From assembly GCA_903842345.1 (NCBI GenBank), contig CAIMLR010000027.1, forward strand, positions 1 to 64,000: 64,000 nucleotides of DNA, read 5' to 3'. Source of the stretch: an uncultured Myxococcales bacterium. Lineage in GTDB: Bacteria > Myxococcota_A > UBA9042. Under the pieces are notes generated by a model. The model did no database searches. It saw only the letters and a list, made by a program, of their open reading frames with translations, and was not told the DNA's origin. A program made the translations under genes and the position numbers. Shown here one piece after another: positions 43,832-52,557 of the stretch (the first letter of the stretch is position 1; each line of letters starts with the position of its first letter).

Positions 43832-45403
43832 TTACTTCTTGCCCTGATTCAGCTTTTGTCGCAACAGTTCGCCAAACGAACCGACCGACTCGGCCAGATT
43901 GGCCGGTTTCTGCTGCGCCATCCACGCATCCGCTTCCATGCGCTCAAGCGCAGCGGTGGCGGCCGCGCGCGACAAACGCACCTTGCCGTCGGGGCGAATG
44001 TCCTGCACCAGCGCGTCAAACTCCGAGCCGATCGGCACGAGCTTGCGCAGATCCGCGCCGTGCGGCACGCCGAGCTCAAAATTCGGCACCAGGCCGCGGC
44101 CGGTCGGCCACGACACGAAGACGCCAAAGCTCTCGATCTTGTCGACGGTCACATGGACGACCGTGCCCATGACCGGCGGCGGCATCACCGTGCGCTCGTT
44201 GCGCGGCGCTTGGTTCATGCGCTCCGTCGTGGCTTGGGTCGTCGTGCTGGGGCGCGCCCAACCGACCACGCGCAGGCCCGCAACGCTCGCCGGTGCCGGG
44301 CGATCGGCGTCCAGCACGTCCGTCAGGATCTGCGGATCGACGTACGACAGGGAAATCCGCCGGCTCAGGCCATCGGCGAGCTCAATCTGCACGATGATGT
44401 CCTGGCCCGGCTGGACGATGTCCGACGCCCGCGCGACGCGGCGGCCAAATGCGCTGACGTGAATCAGGCCTTCCACCGCCGGAATCAGCTCGACGAACGC
44501 GCCAAACAGCTCGACGCGGGTCACGATGCCGTGGACAAGCAGGCCGGACTGCAGCGACGGCAGCACCTGTTCAAAGGGATCGCGGGCCAGCGCCCGCATC
44601 GACAGGCCGATCTTCTCGACCGGCCGACCTTTGTGGTCGAGGCCCGGCTCGATGCGCGTAATTTCGACTTCCACGACCTGGCCTTCTGACACGACGTCCT
44701 GCGGACGCTTGCGGCCCCACGCCAGTTCTGAAGCCGGGACCATGCCTTCCAGGCCGCCCAGATCGACGAACGCGCCAAAATCCAGCACGCGGGTCACAGT
44801 GCCGGCCATCCGCGCGCCAATTGCGATCTTGCCGCGCGTTTCTGCGGCCTTCTGCGCCTGACCTTCTTCCAGCAGCGCGCGCCGCGAGACCAGCAGGTCG
44901 CGGCCGTTGCGCACTTCCATCACGCGGAACTGCATCTTCTGGCCGACGAGCGTGGCCGGATCCTCGATGCGCCGCGTGTCCATCTGGCCCAGCGGGCAGA
45001 AGCCGACCGTTCCGGAGATGTCGACGAGGTAGCCGCCTTTGTTGACGCCGGAGATCGTGCCTTCCACCGGTACGCCCGACACTGCGGCGTCAGACAGCGC
45101 CTGCAAGTTGGCGTGGCCCTTGGAAATCGACTGGGCAAGTTCAACGACGCGGTCGCGAATGCGCACGACGATGGCGTCGACGCGGTCGCCGGCCTTGATG
45201 GTCGGCTGGCCGTCCTTGTCGATCAAGCCGGCGAGGTCGAGGAGCGCATCCAGGCCGCCGCCGAGGTCGATCGTCGCGCTGCTGCTGCCCAGAAACATCA
45301 CTGTTCCCGAGACTTTGTCGCCTATGGTGACGCGTTTGCGCGGTTTGGTATTGTCTTCTTCAAACAGCGCGCCAAAGTCATCTTCGTCCATCATCTGCGA
45401 CAT
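43832..45403 (-). CDS. S1-domain RNA-binding protein (S1-like)
   Basis: A 523-residue protein with about five S1 OB-fold domains (about residues 28-95, 105-175, 188-260, 275-345 and 400-475), shown by repeated motifs such as GTVTRVLDFGAFVDLGG, GIVTRVELFGAFVELI and VDKIESFGVFVSWPTG. This is the RpsA type, though it may be a paralogue: the N-terminus is acidic (DEDDFGALFEEDN), and a Pro/Thr linker precedes the last domain. The start is fixed by AGGAGG nine bases before the ATG. A TTGCCA-17-TACAAC promoter lies just upstream, and the divergent GntR gene follows it. Confidence 0.85.
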   Translation of the reverse strand: MSQMMDEDDFGALFEEDNTKPRKRVTIGDKVSGTVMFLGSSSATIDLGGGLDALLDLAGLIDKDGQPTIKAGDRVDAIVVRIRDRVVELAQSISKGHANLQALSDAAVSGVPVEGTISGVNKGGYLVDISGTVGFCPLGQMDTRRIEDPATLVGQKMQFRVMEVRNGRDLLVSRRALLEEGQAQKAAETRGKIAIGARMAGTVTRVLDFGAFVDLGGLEGMVPASELAWGRKRPQDVVSEGQVVEVEITRIEPGLDHKGRPVEKIGLSMRALARDPFEQVLPSLQSGLLVHGIVTRVELFGAFVELIPAVEGLIHVSAFGRRVARASDIVQPGQDIIVQIELADGLSRRISLSYVDPQILTDVLDADRPAPASVAGLRVVGWARPSTTTQATTERMNQAPRNERTVMPPPVMGTVVHVTVDKIESFGVFVSWPTGRGLVPNFELGVPHGADLRKLVPIGSEFDALVQDIRPDGKVRLSRAAATAALERMEADAWMAQQKPANLAESVGSFGELLRQKLNQGKK

Positions 45404-45418
45404 ATCGGGGATCCTCCT

Positions 45419-45429
45419 GGTCCGGGACC
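45419..45429. promoter_or_regulatory. palindrome at the S1 transcription start, candidate GntR operator
   Basis: GGTCCGGGACC is an 11-bp perfect inverted repeat, longer as CTGGTCC-GGGACCGG with one mismatch. It covers the predicted +1 of the S1 promoter. The half-site TGGTCC resembles the FadR/GntR-type operator, and a FadR-like regulator is encoded divergently next door, so autoregulation or cross-control is plausible. This is inference. Confidence 0.4.
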
Positions 45430-45432
45430 GGG

Positions 45433-45461
45433 GTTGTAGCGGGGTCAGCCGGGTGTGGCAA
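45433..45461 (-). promoter_or_regulatory. sigma-70 promoter of the S1-domain gene
   Basis: On the minus strand TTGCCA (45456-45461), a 17-base spacer and TACAAC (45433-45438) fit a sigma-70 promoter well. Transcription would begin near 45426, giving a leader of about 23 bases that contains the strong ribosome site. Confidence 0.7.
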
Positions 45462-45579
45462 CTGATCGCGTGGTTTTTTGCCGCTGTTGCCCCGGCAAGC
45501 GCGCCATGCGCCAGGAGGGACTGGCCCGCGCGCGCCGCGGATTCTTGACGCGTGGGCAAATAGGTCCAACCATAAGCGC

Positions 45580-46323
45580 ATGCTGGCCCAACCACCCAAC
45601 GCTGCCGTTTCGTCGCCCTCCAGCGCGGTCGACGCCTGCTTTGCGCACTTGCGCCGCGCGATCGTGTCTGGCCAAACGGCGCCCGGCCAACAGTTGCCGC
45701 CCGAGCGCGAGTTGGCGCAGCAGCTTGGCGTCAACCGGACGACGCTGCGTTCTGCGCTCACGCGCCTGGACGCCGCCGGGTTGATCGCCTCCCGTCAGGG
45801 GTCAGGCACGCTGGTGCGCGATTTTCGCCGCGCGGCGGGACCGGAGCTGCTGCCTGAACTGCTGCAGCAGACCGCGGATCCCGCCGAACGTCAGCGGATG
45901 TGCGATGACCTGCTGCTGATGCGCCGGCAAATGGCCTCGGCGGTCCTCGCGCGGCTGGTTGCGGGCGTCACCCCGCGCGCCCGCGCTACGGTTGCCGCGG
46001 CCGTGGATGCGCTGGCGCGGACCATTGAATCCTCCGCGACGACCATCGACCTGGCCGAGGCCGATCTGGCCGTGCTCGCCGCGGTGCTGGACGCGACGCA
46101 GAGCCCGGTCCTGGCTCTCTGCCTGAATCCGGTCAGCGACGTGCTGCGCCACAGTCCAACGCTGCGCGACGCGATGTACGCCGACCCGCACAGCCATCTC
46201 CAGGGCTGGCTGGATCTCTGCGACTGGCTGGCGGCGCCGGACGGCGCGGCGATCGCGCGGATGCTGGCGGCGATCGACGAGCGCGATGCAGCGACGCTGG
46301 AGCGGTTGGCGGAGCAGTCGTGA
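45580..46323 (+). CDS. GntR-family transcriptional regulator, FadR/FCD type
   Basis: A 247-residue regulator with an N-terminal winged helix (about 15-80; AIVSGQTAPGQQLPPERELAQQL, then VNRTTLRSALTRLDAAGL) and a C-terminal all-helical FCD domain (about 95-240), which binds small acids in this family. The likely ligand is unknown. The ATG at 45580 gives the standard N-terminal length; upstream frame is not conserved. It is divergent to the S1 gene, with a palindrome at the S1 start that it might bind. No clear promoter of its own is seen. Confidence 0.9.
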   Translation: MLAQPPNAAVSSPSSAVDACFAHLRRAIVSGQTAPGQQLPPERELAQQLGVNRTTLRSALTRLDAAGLIASRQGSGTLVRDFRRAAGPELLPELLQQTADPAERQRMCDDLLLMRRQMASAVLARLVAGVTPRARATVAAAVDALARTIESSATTIDLAEADLAVLAAVLDATQSPVLALCLNPVSDVLRHSPTLRDAMYADPHSHLQGWLDLCDWLAAPDGAAIARMLAAIDERDAATLERLAEQS

Positions 46324-46371
46324 AAATACTCAGATGTTCAGGCAGTTCAATGTTCTTTGCAGGGGGGCGCG

Positions 46372-46917
46372 ATGGTGAAGGCAAGTGACTTGTGGCAGCA
46401 GAAGAACCCGCAGTTGCGCGCCGTGCTCAGTCAGGGCGAGCCGATCGCCCAGGATGAGCTGGCCGGATGGGAATACCGCGGCGTGGCGCTGGGCCTCCCG
46501 CCGTTCATCGAACGGTTGACGTGGAAGACCTTTGTGAAGGCGTTCTGGCGCGATCCCGGCGCGGATCACGTGCGCGGCTGGAATGTGCGCCTCGTGCAGA
46601 CGGGGCTGGATGGCGCGATCGAATTCAAGCAGAAGCAAGGCGCGCCGTTCAGCTTTGGCCCGTACCGCGTGACGGCGCTGCCGCACAAGCTGCCGTTCGC
46701 GATCCAGGGCGGCTTGCTGCTGGATTACGGTCTGGAAACGGGCTTTTTTGACGGCATGCACCTGGTGCGCGATCCGCTTGTCGCGCTCAATCCCGGGGAT
46801 CCGACGCAGCTGCTCGGCTGGACGTACCTGCAGTTGGGGCCGTGGCAGTTGCCGACACCCAGCTATTTCACGCTGGAGCGGCTGCGCCCGGTGACGCACG
46901 TGCACCCGAATCGCTAG
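46372..46917 (+). CDS. hypothetical protein, 181 residues
   Basis: I do not recognise this gene. It starts at ATG 46372, behind GGGGGGC. The protein is soluble, without signal or membrane segment, and rich in Trp, Gly and Phe (WEYRGVALGLPPF, LTWKTFVKAFW, LLGWTYLQLGPWQLPTPSYF), which suggests a compact beta-rich, lipocalin-like barrel. This is only a fold guess. It lies 48 bp after the GntR gene and converges with the JmjC gene, so it may be part of the GntR operon. Confidence 0.6.
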   Translation: MVKASDLWQQKNPQLRAVLSQGEPIAQDELAGWEYRGVALGLPPFIERLTWKTFVKAFWRDPGADHVRGWNVRLVQTGLDGAIEFKQKQGAPFSFGPYRVTALPHKLPFAIQGGLLLDYGLETGFFDGMHLVRDPLVALNPGDPTQLLGWTYLQLGPWQLPTPSYFTLERLRPVTHVHPNR

Positions 46918-46962
46918 CTGCTTCTGGCGACGGGGACCTTGTTGGACACTCAATTTTCTCGC

Positions 46963-47814
46963 TCAGACTGAATGGGCCAGCGCGGCGCTGATCGCGGCCT
47001 GGACGCGCGGCGCCGCGTTTGCGCTCACGTGTTGCAGGACGTCGGCCAGATCGAGCGAGCCGGCTTGACCGAGCGCCTGTTCACGCCGCCAGACGGACAT
47101 GCCACGCCGCACGTGGCCAGCGGGGAGGAACGCGCCGCCAAAACCGACGCACCGCACGGGGGTCGCTACGCGATGCACAAAGCCGGGCGGGCAGACCATC
47201 ATCTCCCCGGCGCTCAGCATCGTGGTCCACGTCGGCGTGTGCTCCGGCCAGTCGCCTGCGCGCGGATCGGCGTAGTCCTGGGTCGTTTCATTCCACAGCC
47301 GCGCGGCGTGCTCGGCATGCACGAGCTCCCATTCTTTCTGGCCTGAGATCAGGTACATCCAGCCGCCACATCCGTAGCTGTCGACGTGCATCGGCGTGTA
47401 CGCGCCCGGCGCGGTCAGGACCACGCTGCGGCGGTAGTGGGCTGTGCGCGGATCGCCGTTCAGCAAATTCGCGGCGTCAAAGGCGGGGTGGACCGGGAAG
47501 ACGGCGTCAAAACGCGGGTCCTGCAGGTAGACGTCCACGACGTTCAAGCCGGGACTCGGGTTTGGCGCGGACCACGCGTCGACAAAATCCTCGGCCGACC
47601 ATTCCCGCCACGCGTCGCCGGCGTTGCGCTCGTAAACCCACAGCAATTGCCCGTGCAACCACTGCTTGAGTTCCTCGGCGGTCAACGCCCGCGGCGGCGC
47701 AGGCCAGCCCGTGACGACGATCGGCGTGGTCAGGCCGTCCAGCACTTCCGGCGTCAGTTCCTGGTAGTTGATCCGCGGCACGGGGGTCGCGTAGGGGTTG
47801 GCGGAAAACGACAT
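46963..47814 (-). CDS. JmjC/cupin-8-type Fe(II)/2-oxoglutarate oxygenase
   Basis: A 283-residue cupin-like protein. The iron-binding triad fits: H143 and D145 in PMHVDSYG, and H214 in GFVHRV, the HxD...H pattern of the JmjC (cupin_8) superfamily. Such enzymes hydroxylate proteins or small molecules. MSFSANPYATPVPRINY is the likely N-terminus, preceded by GGGAGG. It lies 32 bp downstream of the second MFS-like gene on the same strand, so the two may be co-transcribed; the link is unknown. Substrate cannot be given. Confidence 0.82.
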   Translation of the reverse strand: MSFSANPYATPVPRINYQELTPEVLDGLTTPIVVTGWPAPPRALTAEELKQWLHGQLLWVYERNAGDAWREWSAEDFVDAWSAPNPSPGLNVVDVYLQDPRFDAVFPVHPAFDAANLLNGDPRTAHYRRSVVLTAPGAYTPMHVDSYGCGGWMYLISGQKEWELVHAEHAARLWNETTQDYADPRAGDWPEHTPTWTTMLSAGEMMVCPPGFVHRVATPVRCVGFGGAFLPAGHVRRGMSVWRREQALGQAGSLDLADVLQHVSANAAPRVQAAISAALAHSV

Positions 47815-47846
47815 GCGTGACCTCCCGGGGGGCAGATGCGGTGGTT

Positions 47847-49133
47847 TTACGCCACTTCAGGCGCGTCAGCAAACGCCCGGCGCAAACGGCCGCCGGCCGC
47901 CACGTTGGTCAACGCCGCCAGCACGCCAATCGCTACGGTGAAGCGCATCGCGTTGGTTTCATTCCAATGCAGCGCGTCGGTGAACCAGCGGGCGGCAAAC
48001 AGCAGGCCGCAGCCCAACAGGTAGCCGGTTTGTGGCAAGGTCCCCATCACGAACGTGCCCACGCGCCCGCGCATGTGCCCCGGCGTGCGTACCAGGAGCG
48101 CGTGCGCGGCGGCACCTTCCGCACCAAAGGCAAATTGGATCAACAGGCTCGCGGTCCACGCCGACGCCAGGTGCGGCGCCATGCCCAGCACAAACAGGTT
48201 GAACAGCAACACCAGCGGGGTGATCAGGAACAGCTTGCCGTAGCCCAGCCGGCGCAGCAGCCAACCGGATACGGCGGCCTGAACCATCGCGTGCGCCAGC
48301 GGCCCGACGATCCGCACGTGCGAGTAGGCTTGCTGCAGGTCAGCGTTGTCCGAGCCGACGGAACGCAGGGCGAACAGCACGGCCAGCGACATCATCGTCC
48401 AACTCGCCGCGTTGCCGACCTGCAGCGCGCTCAGCCAGCGCAGCGTCGGCTGCTCCCAGAGATACCGCAGCGTCTGGCCGTCAAACACACTGTGCAGCGT
48501 CAGCGGCGTCTCCTCGTCCGGTTCAGGCGGCTTCATCTGCACATGGGGCGGCACCAGCCACGCCACGATCAGCGCGGTGATGAGGGCGAGCACCGCGCAC
48601 AGCGGCAACAACAAATCCGTCGCCGCCATGCCGAACACCAGTTTGCGCGCGACAAAGCCCGCCAGCCCGGTGCCCGCCAACGTGCCGATGTACGCGACGC
48701 CGCCGAGCAGGCCAAACAGGCGAATCGCCTCGACTTCATTGAAGAGATCGCGGGCGAGCGCCCACGCCAGCAGCACCACGAGATTGGACTGGAGCGTGTC
48801 GACGACGCCCAGCGCGCCCCACCAAAACGCCGTGTGGGCACTGTGCAGCGTGCGGCTCCACACGAACAGATAGCACGCCGCAAAGATCATCAAGAGCGTG
48901 ATGCCGAGGCGCCGTCGGTCGACGCTGTCCACCCCGCGGGCGAGCGCGCCGATGCCGAGCAGGGCGATGCCGGCGTCCACGGCCCACATGTAGACGATGC
49001 CGCGTTCGCCGACGCCGCTGGTGGCGAGCACGTCGCAAATTCCCTGGATCATCGCGCTGGCGATCAGGATGGAAGAAATGGCGACAGCCCGCTGCCATTC
49101 GCCGCGCTGTGGCCAGGAGACCGGTCTAGCCAC
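47847..49133 (-). CDS. MFS/Tlc-like multi-spanning membrane protein, copy 2
   Basis: A hydrophobic protein of about 428 residues (from GTG 49133; the real start is uncertain, an ATG at 49208 would add 25). It is a paralogue of the protein at 3698-4969: both contain an early D-A-G segment in TM2, a WALARD loop (here AWALARDLFNEVEAIRLFG), an LLRRLGYGKLFLITPLVLL helix and VRTPGHMRGRVG near the end. The loop matches the Tlc/Npt nucleotide-transporter branch of the MFS. It lies directly upstream of the JmjC gene. Substrate unknown. Confidence 0.78.
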   Translation of the reverse strand: MARPVSWPQRGEWQRAVAISSILIASAMIQGICDVLATSGVGERGIVYMWAVDAGIALLGIGALARGVDSVDRRRLGITLLMIFAACYLFVWSRTLHSAHTAFWWGALGVVDTLQSNLVVLLAWALARDLFNEVEAIRLFGLLGGVAYIGTLAGTGLAGFVARKLVFGMAATDLLLPLCAVLALITALIVAWLVPPHVQMKPPEPDEETPLTLHSVFDGQTLRYLWEQPTLRWLSALQVGNAASWTMMSLAVLFALRSVGSDNADLQQAYSHVRIVGPLAHAMVQAAVSGWLLRRLGYGKLFLITPLVLLFNLFVLGMAPHLASAWTASLLIQFAFGAEGAAAHALLVRTPGHMRGRVGTFVMGTLPQTGYLLGCGLLFAARWFTDALHWNETNAMRFTVAIGVLAALTNVAAGGRLRRAFADAPEVA

Positions 49134-49305
49134 GGCGTGGCCCCGTTTGAACTTGCCGATGCAGATGGACGGGCATCCTGGGACTCTGGAGGCGCGACGG
49201 GCGCGCACGCCCTTGTAGCCTCAGGTTCGCCCGCCGCTGCGTCAAGGGGAACGCGGACTCGACGGCGTTTTGCGGCTGGAGTAGCGTGTCGAGCCGGAGG
49301 ACAAG

Positions 49306-50532
49306 GTGGCTGAAGCGCGTGACAATTTGCAGTCCCCGTATGCGTCGGCGCTGCGGGACCGGGCCTTGCCGGTGGCGTTCGTGGACGTCGAGGCCTTCGA
49401 TCACAATCTGGCGCGCCTGCTGCTCCCCGCGGGCTTGCACGGCAAGCGGGTGCGTCTGGCGACCAAGTCGCTGCGCTGTCCGGCGCTTGTCGACCGCGCC
49501 ATCCAACGGTCCGGCGGGCTGATCAGCGGGCTGATGACGTTCACGGCGCGCGAAACGCTGCTGTGGGCGGAGCGCGGCGCGGCGGACTTGCTGCTCGGCT
49601 ATCCGATCGGCGGGCCGCCCGACGCCCAGTTGCTCGTCCAGGCCAACCGTCTGACGCGTGCGGCGGCGATGGTCGATGCGCCCCAGCACGTCGCGTGGCT
49701 TGGGCAGGCGGCGCGGGCGGCGCAGATCAGGCTGCCGGTCTGGCTGGATCTGGACCTGGGCTGGCGGCCTTTTGGCGGCACGCACATCGGCGTGCGCCGG
49801 AGTCCGTTGCGCACGCCCCAGGACGTGGTGACGCTGGCGCGGCAGATCGCCGGTGAGCCGTTCCTGCAGTTGCGCGGGCTGATGGGGTACGAGGCGCACG
49901 TCGCGGGATTGCCCGACGATGGCCGGCTCGCATCCTGGCAAAATCCCATGAAGCGCTGGATCAAGGAGCGCAGCTGGCCTGACGTGCTCGTGCGGCGGGG
50001 CGAAGCGGTGCGCGCGCTGCAAGACGGCGGCTTGTTGCCCACCGATGGCGACTGGAGCTGCAACGGCGGCGGCAGTGGCTCTGTGGACCGCACGGCCCAG
50101 GATCCCAGCGTCACGGAGATCACGATCGGCTCCGGGCTGCTGGTCGGCCATCTGTTTGACGGCTACCGCGGCCTGAGTCTCAAGCCCAGCCTGCATTTTG
50201 CCTTGGCCGTGACCCGCATTCCCGGCCCGGGCCTCGTCACGTGCGGCGGCGGCGGCTGGAGCGCGTCGGGAAGCGCTGGCACCGATCGCTTGCCCATGCC
50301 GGTCTGGCCTGCGGGTAGCGCGCTCCTTGCCGTCGAGGGCGCTGGCGAAGTCCAAACGCCGGTCAGCTTGCCGCCTGGCATCGCCGCGGACATTGGCGAC
50401 GCGATCGTGTTCCGCCCGGCCAAATCCGGTGAGTTGGCTGAAGTCTTCGCCGCATACGCGCTCTGGTCAGAAGGCGCTTTTGGCGCACACGCCGCGACGT
50501 ACCGCGGCCTTGGATGGTCAGCATGGGGTTGA
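49306..50532 (+). CDS. PLP-dependent amino acid aldolase/deaminase-like protein (alanine racemase N-fold)
   Basis: A 408-residue protein with an alanine-racemase-like barrel, of the D-threonine aldolase/D-serine deaminase type. The PLP lysine is in RLATKSLRCPAL near residue 45; GLMGYEAHVAG and CNGGGSGSV are later conserved segments, and a C-terminal beta-domain carries metal-binding-type acidic residues. The start is GTG behind GGAGGAC. It may degrade D-amino acids or beta-hydroxy amino acids. The end overlaps the next gene's start by ten bases, so the two are translationally linked. Confidence 0.88.
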   Translation: MAEARDNLQSPYASALRDRALPVAFVDVEAFDHNLARLLLPAGLHGKRVRLATKSLRCPALVDRAIQRSGGLISGLMTFTARETLLWAERGAADLLLGYPIGGPPDAQLLVQANRLTRAAAMVDAPQHVAWLGQAARAAQIRLPVWLDLDLGWRPFGGTHIGVRRSPLRTPQDVVTLARQIAGEPFLQLRGLMGYEAHVAGLPDDGRLASWQNPMKRWIKERSWPDVLVRRGEAVRALQDGGLLPTDGDWSCNGGGSGSVDRTAQDPSVTEITIGSGLLVGHLFDGYRGLSLKPSLHFALAVTRIPGPGLVTCGGGGWSASGSAGTDRLPMPVWPAGSALLAVEGAGEVQTPVSLPPGIAADIGDAIVFRPAKSGELAEVFAAYALWSEGAFGAHAATYRGLGWSAWG

Positions 50533-52556
50533 ATTTGCGGTCTCACGGCGCGCTGCTCGGCCTGCTGACGGTGCTGGCTTGTGGCCAAGCAGTGGCGCCG
50601 ACGCCGCCGGCGGCGGGCCCGCCGTTCGCCATGGATTTCCAGCGGCCGACGTCGCTCTTTGACGCGCCGTTTCCGTCCGACGATCTCATCAAGGCTGGTC
50701 ACGTGGACCTGCAGCAGTGGGCCAATCCGGACAAGGTGACGCTGATTGACCAGTGCCTCGCGCTGCTGACCCGCGACGCGCGCGCGTTTGCCCAGGCAGG
50801 CGCGATCTACCTGCGCGCGGGCGCGGCGCTCGATCCCGCGAGCCTGCCCGCGCTGGCGACGAGCGTCACGGATGAGACGGCGGTGTTCGTGACCGCCGTC
50901 GACCCGCAGTCGCCCGATTTCCTGAAAAAGCATCCCGTCCAGGTCGCGTTTCTGGCCGATGGCGGGCCGATGGGCGCCGCGAACCTGCTGGCGATCCTCC
51001 CGCTCCAGGGTGCGCCGCTGCGGCCACATACGCGGTATGCAGCCGTCGTGACGTCGCGCGTCCGCTATGCCGATCAAACCGCGCCAGCGCGTTCCGTCAC
51101 GCTGGATCTTGTCCTGGCCGGTCAAACGCCGCCGGGGCTCGGGACCAGCCTCGCGCACGCCTATCGCGACGCGTTTGTGCTGCTCACGGCCGGACTGCAG
51201 CCGGAGAACGACATCGTCGCGATGGCGCTTTTCACGACGGACGACCGCGCCGCCGAGATTCTGACGGTGTACAACGACGCGCTCGCGCACCATCCGGTCA
51301 CGCCGCTGGCGAGCGCGCCGACGCTGACAGAGACTTACGACAATTACTGTGTTTTTTCCTCGACGCTCGACGTTCCCGTCTACCAGCACGGCACGCCGCC
51401 GTACAACACGGAAGGCGGCGATTGGCAGTTTGATGCCGCCGGCAAGCCGATTTTTGACCACATGGAGACCGCGCGGATCTGGTTCACCGTGCCGCGCCAG
51501 CCGGTGCCGGAAGCCGGCGTGCCGGGCGTCGTGTTCATTGGCACGGGCGGCGGCGGTGAGAGGCCGCTCATCGAGCGCGGCGTCGCGGTGAGCCAGGGCT
51601 TCACGACGGCAGTCAAGCCAGGTTCGGGACCTGCGCAGGAATTCGCGCGCGTCGGCTGGGCGGGCGTGCAGATCGACGGCACGCTGGAAGGCATTCGCAA
51701 CACGACGCACGGCAACGAGGATTTTCTGCTGTTCAACGTCTTCAACCCGGCGGCGCTGCGCGACAACGTGCGGCAATCGGCGCTGGAAATCCGGCTGCTG
51801 CGGGCGGCGCTGCGGAGCGTGGCGTTTGACGCGCAGGCGTGTCCCGGCGTCGGTGCGTCGCCGTTCCGGTTGCACGATCAGCGCGTGGCGGTGATGGGCC
51901 ACTCGATGGGCGCGACGATCCTGCCGCTGACGCTGTCAGACGCCACCGCTTTTGACGCAGCGATCCTGTCAGGCGCGGGCGGGAGCTACATTGCCAACGT
52001 CATGGACAAGCTGCTGCCGTTGCCGGTCAAGCCGGTCGCGGAAGGCCTGCTGGGCTACGACGTGCGTGGCCGAACGTTGACGGCGCTCGACCCGGCCCTG
52101 ACGCTGTTCCAGTGGGCGGTGGAGTCGTCCGATGCGCAGATCTACGCGCCGCGCATCCTCACGCAGCCGGGCGCGCCGCACATTTTGATGCTGCAGGGGC
52201 TTGTTGACCACTACATCCTGCCGAGCATCGCCAATTCCGTGAGCCTGGCGATGGGCCTGGATCTGGCGGGACCGGCGCTGGACGCGCAGCAGCCGGAGTT
52301 GCAGAAACTGCTCCAACCGTTCCTCGCGGACATGCTGGCGCTGTTTGGCAAGCAGCCGCTGCAGCTGCCGGTGACGGGCAACCACGGCGGGACGACGGCC
52401 GTTGTGGTGCAGAACCTGGGCGACAACCTGGAGGATGGCCACGAAGCCAATTTCCAGACGGAGCGGCCCAAGCAGCTCTACCGGTGCTACCTCGCGGACA
52501 TCGCGGCGGGCAAAGTGCCGACGATTCGCGCGACAAGCACCGAGCCGTGCTGGTAG
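50523..52556 (+). CDS. secreted alpha/beta-hydrolase lipoprotein
   Basis: A 677-residue lipoprotein (lipobox VLAC at about 20). It belongs to a group of large deltaproteobacterial hydrolases with the N-terminal motif DAPFPSDDLI and a late alpha/beta-hydrolase domain: the nucleophile is in VMGHSMGATI (about residue 465), a candidate acid in GLVDHYILPS and the histidine in DGHEANFQT near the end. The substrate may be an ester or lipid. ATG 50523 is preferred to 50514. The gene overlaps the aldolase-like gene by ten bases. Confidence 0.82.
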   Translation: MGLNLRSHGALLGLLTVLACGQAVAPTPPAAGPPFAMDFQRPTSLFDAPFPSDDLIKAGHVDLQQWANPDKVTLIDQCLALLTRDARAFAQAGAIYLRAGAALDPASLPALATSVTDETAVFVTAVDPQSPDFLKKHPVQVAFLADGGPMGAANLLAILPLQGAPLRPHTRYAAVVTSRVRYADQTAPARSVTLDLVLAGQTPPGLGTSLAHAYRDAFVLLTAGLQPENDIVAMALFTTDDRAAEILTVYNDALAHHPVTPLASAPTLTETYDNYCVFSSTLDVPVYQHGTPPYNTEGGDWQFDAAGKPIFDHMETARIWFTVPRQPVPEAGVPGVVFIGTGGGGERPLIERGVAVSQGFTTAVKPGSGPAQEFARVGWAGVQIDGTLEGIRNTTHGNEDFLLFNVFNPAALRDNVRQSALEIRLLRAALRSVAFDAQACPGVGASPFRLHDQRVAVMGHSMGATILPLTLSDATAFDAAILSGAGGSYIANVMDKLLPLPVKPVAEGLLGYDVRGRTLTALDPALTLFQWAVESSDAQIYAPRILTQPGAPHILMLQGLVDHYILPSIANSVSLAMGLDLAGPALDAQQPELQKLLQPFLADMLALFGKQPLQLPVTGNHGGTTAVVVQNLGDNLEDGHEANFQTERPKQLYRCYLADIAAGKVPTIRATSTEPCW

Positions 52557-52557
52557 T

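Noticed and set aside
45545-45576. TTGACG as a -35 element for the GntR gene
   Set aside because: No acceptable -10 element at 16-18 bases; the start would have to be leaderless.
49150-49250. TTGACG and TACAAG on the minus strand before the second MFS-like gene
   Set aside because: The spacer is about 22 bases, too long for a sigma-70 promoter.
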